A stretch of DNA of 24,279 nt, taken from positions 1 through 24,279 of the forward strand of contig JAFZQP010000026.1 of the NCBI GenBank assembly GCA_017620345.1, read 5' to 3'. This stretch comes from Lachnospiraceae bacterium (GTDB taxonomy: Bacteria > Bacillota_A > Clostridia > Lachnospirales > Lachnospiraceae). The notes under the pieces are model-generated. The model was not told the DNA's origin, ran no database searches, and saw only the letters and a program-made list of their open reading frames with translations. This document shows positions 15,348 to 22,536 of the stretch, in pieces. Each line of letters opens with the position of its first letter. The first letter of the stretch is position 1. The position numbers and the translations under genes are program-made.

Positions 15348-15374
15348 AAAGGGGCAGGTTCTGCCCCTTTTTTT
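15348..15374 (+). terminator. Strong intrinsic terminator after secDF
   Basis: A perfect 10-bp stem, AAAGGGGCAG with CTGCCCCTTT, closes on a GTT triloop and runs into seven consecutive T residues. The A-rich 5' side means it could also act on transcripts from the other strand. Confidence 0.95.
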
Positions 15375-15393
15375 AATTTATTACTTAGTTTAC

Positions 15394-15614
15394 GGATACG
15401 GATCAGGTATCATATTTGTTCCGTTTCCGTTCGTTAACAGCAACTAAGGTCGTGATTCGTTTTCTCTGTTTCCGCAACCGGCCGCCAACCGGCATCCATG
15501 CCTTTTGGTGGCGGCCTATCCGCTCCATCCGGTCGCGGATTTGCTGCATGTTGCACGACCTAAGTTGCAGTAAACTCACTCCAAGGTCACAAATATAATA
15601 CCTGATCCGTATCC
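15394..15614. repeat. 221-bp nested imperfect palindrome (MITE-like element or structured RNA)
   Basis: This element fills most of the 299-nt gap between secDF and recJ. Outer arms 15394-15419 and 15589-15614 are complementary over 26 positions with one mismatch (C411/A597 in the last three digits). After 13- to 14-nt unpaired stretches on both sides, 15433-15454 pairs with 15554-15575 over 22 positions with three mismatches. Then 15471-15480 pairs with 15530-15539 (one mismatch), and 15481-15490 pairs with 15507-15515 (one bulged A), capped by GGCA/TGCC at 15491-15502. The symmetry about one centre suggests a single long hairpin. No target-site duplication, transposase or convincing ORF is visible. 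A TATAAT at 15594-15599 in the right arm could be a -10 for recJ. It is either a miniature inverted-repeat element or a large structured RNA/DNA cruciform. Confidence 0.85.
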
Positions 15615-15635
15615 TGATAATTAACAAATTAAGAT

Positions 15636-17378
15636 ATGAAAAAATGGGTCGTAACGGCAAAAGGTGCCGATTTCAACAAAATAGCGAAAGAGTTCGGGAT
15701 CAGTCCGTACCTGGCGCGTATAATCGTCAACCGTGGCGCGAAGACGGACGAAGAGATTGATATGTTCTTAAACGGCGATCTGTCGGCTATGCATGATCCG
15801 AGGCTCCTTAGGGATATGGAGACCGCGGTTTCGATACTTGCCGATGCCATAGAGGCACAGATCCCGATCAGGATCGTAGGGGATTATGATATCGACGGTG
15901 TGTGCGCTTCCTATATCCTGAAAAAGGGGATAGAAAAAGCAGGGGGCATCGTTGATGTAAGGCTTCCCGAGAGGATCAGGGACGGTTACGGGATCAACGA
16001 AAAGATCATCCGTGAAGCATATGACGATGAGATAGAACTGCTGATCACATGCGATAACGGGATAGCTGCCGCAAAGGAGACAGAACTTGCGATGTCTCTG
16101 GGGATGAGCGTGATCGTTACCGATCATCATGAAGTACCTTATGAGGAAGCAGACGGGGAGAAAAAGTATGTAGTCCCGCCTGCAGATGCCGTGGTCGATC
16201 CCAAGCGTCCTGACTGTGATTATCCTTTTGACGGGATATGCGGCGCTATGGTCGCATACAAGTTCATATACAGTCTCTACAGATATGATCCGACAGGTGA
16301 GATGATAGGTGATCGGGATGCGCTTCTTGAAGAGTTCCTTTCATTTGCCGCTTTTGCCACGGTCGGCGATATAATGGAGCTGAGAGATGAAAACCGTGTT
16401 GCGGTAAAGCATGGACTTCGGATACTTCAAAACACAACCAATACGGGTATGCGTGCACTGATAGAGGCAACGAAACTTGAGGGCATGAGGCTTAACGCAT
16501 ATCATATCGGTTTTATCCTCGGACCGTGTGTTAACGCCACGGGAAGGCTGGAAACGGCAGATGCGGCGCTTGAACTGTTTTTTGAAGAGGATCACGATGA
16601 GGCGCTGAAAAAGGCCCGGGAACTTGTCAGGATCAACGAAAGCCGCAGGAACATGACGCAGGCGTTTACCAATAAGGCCATTGGGATCGTGGAGAATGAT
16701 CATGCAGATGACAGGGTTCTTGTCGTGTATATGCCCGAATGCCACGAGAGCCTTGCGGGTATCGTAGCGGGAAGGCTGCGGGAAACATTCTATAAGCCGT
16801 CGATAGTACTGACCGATGATGCCGAGGGAGGCATAAAGGGAAGCGGCAGATCGATAGAAGCTTATTCCATGTATGATGAACTGAGCAAGGTCAGGCATCT
16901 GTTCACGAAGTTCGGAGGACATAAGATGGCGGCAGGCCTTTCCATGCCTGCAGGATCTGCAGACAGGCTTCGGGAGGAACTGAACGCTCAATGTACTCTT
17001 ACCGATGATGATCTGATCGAGAAAATGCGGATAGACATCCCACTTCCCATATCTTATGTAGACAGCGGGTTTGTAACTGAACTTGACAGGCTTGAACCGT
17101 ATGGAGTAGCCAATCCAAGACCATTGTTTGCGCAGAAGGATGTGCCGCTTCGGAGCCTGAACCTTATGGGAAAGAATAAAAATGTCTTAAGACTCGTACT
17201 CGAAGCGCCCGGCCCGGATGGCAGGACAAGAACAGTGGATGCGGTATTCTTTGGCGAGACAGAGGCCGCATATGAGGAATTATCTTCGAGAAAGAGCGTA
17301 TCGATACTGTATCAGCCGGAATTTAACGAGTATAATGGAAGAAGGAATCTTCAACTGATCATAAAGGATTATATTTAA
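15636..17378 (+). CDS. recJ: Single-stranded-DNA-specific exonuclease RecJ
   Basis: This is a 5'-to-3' single-strand DNA exonuclease of the DHH phosphoesterase family, used in recombination and mismatch or base-excision repair. The 580 residues contain the DHH domain with VGDYDIDGVCAS (83-88 core), TCDNGIAA near 138-145, VTDHHEVP (DHH at 163-165) and DPKRPDCDYPF; the DHHA1 domain with HESLAGIVAGRL (His370), GSGRS and FGGHKMAAGLSM (about 426-437); and a C-terminal OB-type domain with the GVANPRPLF segment. All expected metal ligands appear present. The start at ATG 15636 has no clear Shine-Dalgarno sequence, unlike most genes here; the only upstream hint is AAG, so expression may be low or depend on the structured region before it. 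In many Clostridia recJ follows secDF, so this junction is conserved apart from the palindrome. Confidence 0.96.
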   Translation: MKKWVVTAKGADFNKIAKEFGISPYLARIIVNRGAKTDEEIDMFLNGDLSAMHDPRLLRDMETAVSILADAIEAQIPIRIVGDYDIDGVCASYILKKGIEKAGGIVDVRLPERIRDGYGINEKIIREAYDDEIELLITCDNGIAAAKETELAMSLGMSVIVTDHHEVPYEEADGEKKYVVPPADAVVDPKRPDCDYPFDGICGAMVAYKFIYSLYRYDPTGEMIGDRDALLEEFLSFAAFATVGDIMELRDENRVAVKHGLRILQNTTNTGMRALIEATKLEGMRLNAYHIGFILGPCVNATGRLETADAALELFFEEDHDEALKKARELVRINESRRNMTQAFTNKAIGIVENDHADDRVLVVYMPECHESLAGIVAGRLRETFYKPSIVLTDDAEGGIKGSGRSIEAYSMYDELSKVRHLFTKFGGHKMAAGLSMPAGSADRLREELNAQCTLTDDDLIEKMRIDIPLPISYVDSGFVTELDRLEPYGVANPRPLFAQKDVPLRSLNLMGKNKNVLRLVLEAPGPDGRTRTVDAVFFGETEAAYEELSSRKSVSILYQPEFNEYNGRRNLQLIIKDYI

Positions 17379-17385
17379 TACAATA

Positions 17386-17415
17386 GAAAAGGCCTCCGGG
17401 GGAGGAGACCTTTTC
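17386..17415 (+). terminator. Hairpin after recJ, probable terminator
   Basis: GAAAAGG at 17386-17392 pairs with CCTTTTC at 17409-17415 and CCTCC at 17393-17397 pairs with GGAGG at 17401-17405 around a GGG loop, with a three-base AGA bulge on the 3' side. The T run is only four and lies in the stem, so termination may be incomplete. Confidence 0.6.
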
Positions 17416-17430
17416 CATCTTATGAGGGGG

Positions 17431-17456
17431 AGATAGTGAGTGTTCATCAACTATCT
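17431..17456. other. Second hairpin in the recJ-murE spacer
   Basis: AGATAGT at 17431-17437 and ACTATCT at 17450-17456 form a perfect 7-bp inverted repeat around a 12-nt loop, about 55 nt before the murE start. No T run follows, so it is not a terminator. It could be an operator or an mRNA leader element, or be a chance match. Confidence 0.35.
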
Positions 17457-17510
17457 GATTCATATGATAACGGTTAATTGTGTTTAATCTGTGTTCAAAC
17501 GGTGAAAAAA

Positions 17511-18995
17511 ATGAAAAGTCTGAAAGAAGTATGTAAAGATTTTGATTATGAAGTCCTCGCGGGAAATATGGACGGGGAGTATACGGAATTTGTGACAGAT
17601 AACCGGAAACTGTCGGAAGGCTGTGTATATGTCTGTATAAAAGGAGCCAATTTTGACGGTCATACGTGTGTTGCACAGGCGGTCAGGGCAAAGGCGGCAC
17701 TTATAGTGGTGGAGAAGCCGCTTTCGGAGCTTGACTGCCCGGATACCGGGGATTCGACGATCATAAAAGTGGATTCAACGAGAGCAGCCATGGCGCACAT
17801 ATCCTGTGCACATTACGACTATCCCGCTGATAAGCTTTATACGATAGGGATCACCGGAACAAAGGGAAAGACAACAACGACATACCTGATCAGGTCGATA
17901 CTTGAGCAGGCAGGCCGCAAGGTGGCGCTCATAGGGACAATAGAGACTATAATAGGTTCGGAGCATAAGCCTGCCGCAAATACAACACCGGATTCCCCGG
18001 TATTACAGAAAATGCTGCGTGAAGTCGTTGACAGCGGATGCGATACTGTAGTCATGGAAGTCAGCAGCCAGGGGCTTATGCTGCACAGGACTCTTGGTAT
18101 ACATTTCGACATCGGGATCTTTACAAATATCGAACCGGATCACATCGGTCCGAACGAGCATGACAGTTTTGAGCAGTATATCGCATGCAAATCGATGCTT
18201 TTCAGACAGTGCAGGATCGGTATCGTTAATGCGGATGATGAACATATAGACAGGATACTGGAAGGCAGTACATGCGATGTTGTCAGATACGGATTTGGAA
18301 AGGGACTTGATTATTCGGCGGAGAATGTAAAGTTTGTCGGGAGCGGCTCCCATCTTGGTATGGAATTTGATGTTACCGGCAGGGCAAATTATCCGGTACG
18401 TATCAATATGCCCGGAAAGTTCTCGGTATATACCGGCCTGTGTGCGAGAGCCGTGTGCGATCAGCTCGGTATCGATGAAAAGACTGTACAGAAAGCGATA
18501 CTTAAAGGACACGTGAAGGGCAGGATAGAACCTGTTCATGTGAGCGATGATTTTACGCTCCTGATAGATTATGCACATAATGCAATGGCGCTTGAAAGTC
18601 TTCTTACCACTCTTCGTGAGTATAACCCGGCAAGACTCGTATGCCTGTTTGGCTGTGGAGGTAACCGATCAAGAGACCGCAGATTTGAGATGGGAGAGGT
18701 ATCGGGTAAACTGGCTGACCTTACGGTCATAACATCCGATAATCCGCGAAATGAAGAGCCTCTCGATATAATAGCGGATATCAGGACCGGCATAGACAAA
18801 ACAGACGGAGAATATGTCGAGATCCCGGACAGAAAAGAAGCGATACGCTACTGTATCAAAAACGGCAGACCGGGTGATATAATAGTACTTGCCGGTAAAG
18901 GACATGAAGATTACCAGGAGATAAAAGGCGTCAAACATCCGATGGACGAGCGGGTCCTGATCGCGGAGATCATGGAAGAAGAGAAAATGATATGA
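17511..18995 (+). CDS. murE: UDP-MurNAc-tripeptide ligase MurE (meso-DAP type)
   Basis: This cytosolic Mur ligase adds the third residue of the peptidoglycan stem peptide to UDP-MurNAc-L-Ala-D-Glu using ATP. It has 494 residues. The P-loop is GITGTKGKTTTTY at 113-125. NTTPDSP follows, then a lysine at 227 in the ACKSMLF segment that matches the carbamoylated lysine of Mur ligases, and GCGGNRSRDRRFEMG. DNPRNEEP has DNPR at 410-413, the motif that selects meso-diaminopimelate rather than lysine. The C-terminal GKGHEDYQ motif is also present. Start chosen at ATG 17511 with GGTGA 5 nt upstream; a TTG at 17478 is in frame but lacks support. It stands apart from the dcw cluster, next to recJ and a secreted peptidase. 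A meso-DAP wall fits Lachnospiraceae. Confidence 0.95.
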   Translation: MKSLKEVCKDFDYEVLAGNMDGEYTEFVTDNRKLSEGCVYVCIKGANFDGHTCVAQAVRAKAALIVVEKPLSELDCPDTGDSTIIKVDSTRAAMAHISCAHYDYPADKLYTIGITGTKGKTTTTYLIRSILEQAGRKVALIGTIETIIGSEHKPAANTTPDSPVLQKMLREVVDSGCDTVVMEVSSQGLMLHRTLGIHFDIGIFTNIEPDHIGPNEHDSFEQYIACKSMLFRQCRIGIVNADDEHIDRILEGSTCDVVRYGFGKGLDYSAENVKFVGSGSHLGMEFDVTGRANYPVRINMPGKFSVYTGLCARAVCDQLGIDEKTVQKAILKGHVKGRIEPVHVSDDFTLLIDYAHNAMALESLLTTLREYNPARLVCLFGCGGNRSRDRRFEMGEVSGKLADLTVITSDNPRNEEPLDIIADIRTGIDKTDGEYVEIPDRKEAIRYCIKNGRPGDIIVLAGKGHEDYQEIKGVKHPMDERVLIAEIMEEEKMI

Positions 18996-19037
18996 TATTT
19001 TTAATTATAGAATGAGTTGTTTTGGGAGATGGTTATT

Positions 19038-21107
19038 ATGAATAAAAGACTCATAGCAGTATTGATGGCAGCAATAATGACCATCCTGACCGGATGCAGG
19101 ATTTCCTATGCGATCCCTGAAGTATCCGAAAACCCCGATACCGATGAGACGGTCATGACACCGTGGATCAACAGTAACATCATCGGAGCGGTTGGCTGGG
19201 ACGTGACCGAAAGCTATAAGGATGATTTTTACTATGCGGTAAACCATGACTGGCTGCGGGATACAAGACCCGGACCGGGCGAAACGAGTACAGCCAATAT
19301 TGTGGGCGGTAAGAAGATCGTTAAGAAAAGGTGTATGGAGTTTCTGAATGACAAGAGCCTTTCGGGGAGCGATGCCGATCTTATCAGGAATTTTTATGAG
19401 CTTTTTCTTGACTGGGATAGCCGTAATGATGCCGGGATCGAACCGGTGGAGCCATTCCTTGCGAAACTTATGAGTATAAACAGTCTCGATGAGATGACAA
19501 AGTTCATGCTGTCTGAGGAAAATCACAGACTCGGTGATATTATCATTACACCGGGTGTAGACGTCAGTCCCACTGATTCATCGGTATATGAAGTCACCAT
19601 ACCTGTACCGGCGCTTCTTTTGACCGATCCTGCGGAATATGTGAATATGACGGCAAACGGAGAGAGGGAGAAGGCTTACGTGGAGGGATGTGCCTCCTAT
19701 ATGATGACCCGCCTCGGAATGACCGAGAAGGATCAGAATAAGATACTGGAGCAGGCATTTGATCTTGACACAAAGATCGCGGCATTTGAAAAAACAGCTC
19801 TTGAAAAGGCTGATACGTCATATGTCAGTGATTCTGTCAATATAGTTACTTTTGAAGAACTAAAAGAGCTTTCGCCTGATTTTCCGCTTCCTGCCTATAT
19901 GGAAAAATACGGCTGGTCGGAGGCAAAACTGATCGACGTTGCTGAGCCTGACGCCGTAAGAGGGTTTAACAGCCTGTATACGAAAGAAAACCTTGAGGGC
20001 ATAAAAGCGAAGCTGCTGGTACAGTTCTCCGGTTCTCTTATTTCACTGCTTGATGAGCAGGCTTACAGGAAATATCAGGAGCTCAACAATAAAAAGAATG
20101 GGATCGCAGAGAGCGCACCCGATGAAGAAGCGGCTTATCTTAAGACGAAAAAAACCTTTCCGGACAGCTTTGCACGATTGTACATCGACAGGTATCTGAA
20201 TGAGAATATCCGTCAGGAGATAACGAAATTATGCAAAGACTGTATTGAAACATACGATGAGATGCTTGCGGAAAATGACTGGCTTACGGACGAGACAGTT
20301 AAGGCGGCAAGAGACAAGCTTTCAAAAGTAAGGATACATGCGGTATATCCCGATAAATGGGAGGATTATTCCGTATACAGCGTAAAACCTGCAAAAAGCG
20401 GGGGAAATTATTTTGATGCTGTCATGGATAATAAAGAGGCGACAGAGAAGAAGAATATCTCAAAGATCAATACAAAGAAGGACGATGAGATATGGGTAGT
20501 GGATGTGCTGGACACCAATTGTTATTACGATCGAAGTGACAACTCCATTAATATCCTGCCCGGATTCTTCTGTGATTATACATATTCCGAAGATATGAAA
20601 CTGGAGCAGAAATACGGAGCGCTTGGAGCAGTTATAGGGCACGAGATCAGCCATGCCTTTGATACGAAAGGTTCACAGTATGATGGAGACGGAAACCTCA
20701 GGGACTGGTGGACACAGGAGGATAAGGATGCCTTTCGTGAACGAACAGATAAACTCATAGAATTTTATGACAGAGTCGTACCGCTTGATGATGGCAGCGA
20801 GTATCACGGGACGTTGATACAGACCGAGGCCATAGCCGATCTGGCAGGCTTCAAATGTATGCTCAAAATGGCTGAGGAAGAGGAGAACTTTGATTACGAT
20901 CTGTTCTTTAAGACTTATGAACGATTGTATGCGGAAGTCAGTTCCAAGGAGCGAATAGTCAAAATGATACACAAAAGAGGTCATCCTCTGACGTATCTTC
21001 GGGGGAATGTTACCGTGCAGCAATTTGACGAGTTCATGGAGACATATGGCATTAAAGAGGGGGATGGAATGTATCTTGCCCCCGAAGACAGGATTGCAGT
21101 CTGGTAA
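19038..21107 (+). CDS. M13-family zinc metallopeptidase, predicted lipoprotein
   Basis: This is a neprilysin/PepO-type (M13) endopeptidase, 689 residues. The N-terminus is a lipoprotein signal: basic MNKR, a hydrophobic stretch and lipobox LTGC with Cys20, so it should be anchored on the outer face of the membrane. The M13 N-terminal pattern DDFYYAVNHDWL occurs soon after. The catalytic domain has NCYYDRSDNSINILPGFF (substrate-binding NAYY-like motif), zinc motif GHEISHAFD with His535, Glu536 and His539, and the third ligand in TEAIADLAG (Glu597, with Asp601). It ends with the typical KEGDGMYLAPEDRIAVW. All catalytic residues seem intact. Start at ATG 19038 after GGGAG with 9-nt spacing; an upstream in-frame ATG at 19017 would spoil the signal peptide's short basic start. 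It lies 42 nt after murE, possibly cotranscribed. The substrates are probably short extracellular peptides. Confidence 0.93.
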   Translation: MNKRLIAVLMAAIMTILTGCRISYAIPEVSENPDTDETVMTPWINSNIIGAVGWDVTESYKDDFYYAVNHDWLRDTRPGPGETSTANIVGGKKIVKKRCMEFLNDKSLSGSDADLIRNFYELFLDWDSRNDAGIEPVEPFLAKLMSINSLDEMTKFMLSEENHRLGDIIITPGVDVSPTDSSVYEVTIPVPALLLTDPAEYVNMTANGEREKAYVEGCASYMMTRLGMTEKDQNKILEQAFDLDTKIAAFEKTALEKADTSYVSDSVNIVTFEELKELSPDFPLPAYMEKYGWSEAKLIDVAEPDAVRGFNSLYTKENLEGIKAKLLVQFSGSLISLLDEQAYRKYQELNNKKNGIAESAPDEEAAYLKTKKTFPDSFARLYIDRYLNENIRQEITKLCKDCIETYDEMLAENDWLTDETVKAARDKLSKVRIHAVYPDKWEDYSVYSVKPAKSGGNYFDAVMDNKEATEKKNISKINTKKDDEIWVVDVLDTNCYYDRSDNSINILPGFFCDYTYSEDMKLEQKYGALGAVIGHEISHAFDTKGSQYDGDGNLRDWWTQEDKDAFRERTDKLIEFYDRVVPLDDGSEYHGTLIQTEAIADLAGFKCMLKMAEEEENFDYDLFFKTYERLYAEVSSKERIVKMIHKRGHPLTYLRGNVTVQQFDEFMETYGIKEGDGMYLAPEDRIAVW

Positions 21108-21133
21108 AGAAGATATCCTGTTGCCTCCAACCC

Positions 21134-21162
21134 TTGAATATGACACCTGTATCTGATATAGT
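21134..21162 (+). promoter_or_regulatory. Putative promoter of the CNNM gene pair
   Basis: TTGAAT at 21134-21139, a 17-nt spacer and TATAGT at 21157-21162 with an extended TG (TGA just before the -10) form a good sigma-70/SigA promoter. It lies in the 97-nt gap after the M13 peptidase gene; transcription would start near 21169. Confidence 0.75.
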
Positions 21163-21204
21163 TAACGCATTAAACCCGAAAGTTGAGGTGAACTTTTAAA
21201 AATC

Positions 21205-22536
21205 ATGGATCCTGACAGTCGATCTTGGATCATAGTTTTATTGTTATTTATCGCATCAGCATATTTTGCCCTTACCGAGACCGCTGTAGCAAGCGTATCA
21301 CGCAACAGGATCAAGGTAAGACTTGAAAAAGGCGACGTACGGGCCAAAAGCGTCATGTATGTGCTTGATAACTTTGAAGATGCGATAGCAACGCTTCTCA
21401 TATGTACCAACATAGCCCATATTGCGGCAGCTTCTGTCGTGACCGTGTTCGTCACGAGAAAATGGGGGCTTACCGCGGTCACGGCATCTACTTTTATCGT
21501 TACGCTCGCCATGTTTTTCGCAGGCGAGATGCTTCCCAAGAGTATCGGTAAGAAGACAAGTGAAAGATCCAGCCTTGCGTGTGCAGGGCTTCTTGTTGTG
21601 CTCATGAGAGTGCTGAAACCGTTCACGCTCCTGCTGTCTGGGATAGGCAGGCTGGCGCTTCATTTCGGCGGTGATCAGAGTGAGGTATCCGTTACGGAAG
21701 AAGAGATATACGACATAATCGAAGATATGACCGAAGAAGGAAGCCTTGATGAGGAAAGGAGCGAACTGATCTCATCGGCACTTTCATTCGGAGATCTGAC
21801 CGTGGGCTCCATTATGACGCCGAGAGTTGATATCGAAGGTGTTGATATCAATATGGCTCCTGAAGAGATATTAAATGAACTGCTCGGACAAAATCACAGC
21901 CGCCTGATCGTTTATGACGGGACCGTTGATAAAGTTGTGGGCGTAATGCGTCTTCGCAGATTTCTCAAATCCTATATATCACGCAAGACTATACCGAATA
22001 TCAAGAGAATGACGGATGATGTGTATTTTGCCCATCAGAGCATGCCAATAGATGAACTGTTCGATAACATGACTGCGGGCAGGTACAATGTTGCGGTCGT
22101 GCTTGACGGCTTCGGCGGTACGGCCGGTATGGTCACGATAGAGGATATCATAGAAGAGATCGTGGGTGAGATATGGGACGAAGATGATGAGATCAAGGAG
22201 CCCATAGTCAAGCTTTCGGCTGATACGGTGATCGCCAGCTGTGATGAAACCGTTCTTGATGCGTTCGAAGCAGTTGGTTATGAAGAAGAAGATGAGGCGG
22301 TGGAAGACAGGTTCACAAATCTCCTTCTTGCCGATTTCATATTTGAGAAGATTGGACAGATTCCCAAAAGGGGAGATTCCTTTGAGTATAACAACCTTAA
22401 GATCAGGGTTGAGGAAGTGTCGAACAACAGAGTGCTGTCTGCCAAGATAACCTTGATGAAACGTGATGATGTAAAGGAGACAAAAGAAACAAAGGAAACA
22501 GTGGCAGAAGATGCCGGACCGGAGGTGACGCCATGA
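21205..22536 (+). CDS. CNNM/CorC-type (DUF21-CBS) membrane protein, first paralogue
   Basis: This is a 443-residue member of the CNNM/CorC (HlyC/CorC, DUF21) family, whose studied bacterial members export Mg2+ or Co2+ across the cytoplasmic membrane. About four hydrophobic segments occur in residues 8-155 (DUF21), including FALTETAVAS and GEMLPKSIGKK. A CBS-domain pair (about 200-315) begins IMTPRVDIEG and ends VTIEDIIEEIVGEIWDEDDE; a CorC_HlyC domain with FEKIGQIPKRGDSFEY follows. The tail has a KETKETKET repeat. The conserved NNLVN segment of the second transmembrane region reads CTNIAHI here, unlike its neighbour, so the ion site may be altered. The ribosome binding site GAGGTG is unusually far (14 nt) from ATG 21205. 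The stop overlaps the start of the second paralogue by 4 nt, suggesting paired expression and perhaps a heterodimer. Confidence 0.92.
   Translation: MDPDSRSWIIVLLLFIASAYFALTETAVASVSRNRIKVRLEKGDVRAKSVMYVLDNFEDAIATLLICTNIAHIAAASVVTVFVTRKWGLTAVTASTFIVTLAMFFAGEMLPKSIGKKTSERSSLACAGLLVVLMRVLKPFTLLLSGIGRLALHFGGDQSEVSVTEEEIYDIIEDMTEEGSLDEERSELISSALSFGDLTVGSIMTPRVDIEGVDINMAPEEILNELLGQNHSRLIVYDGTVDKVVGVMRLRRFLKSYISRKTIPNIKRMTDDVYFAHQSMPIDELFDNMTAGRYNVAVVLDGFGGTAGMVTIEDIIEEIVGEIWDEDDEIKEPIVKLSADTVIASCDETVLDAFEAVGYEEEDEAVEDRFTNLLLADFIFEKIGQIPKRGDSFEYNNLKIRVEEVSNNRVLSAKITLMKRDDVKETKETKETVAEDAGPEVTP

Noticed and set aside
15416..15598. 60-codon open frame inside the palindrome, and an 85-codon frame on the opposite strand at 15403-15660
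   Set aside because: Both lie within the inverted-repeat structure, have no ribosome binding site, and have Arg/Ser/Cys-rich translations typical of non-coding sequence.
17478..17510. Upstream TTG start for murE
   Set aside because: No ribosome binding site precedes it and the family N-terminus fits ATG 17511.
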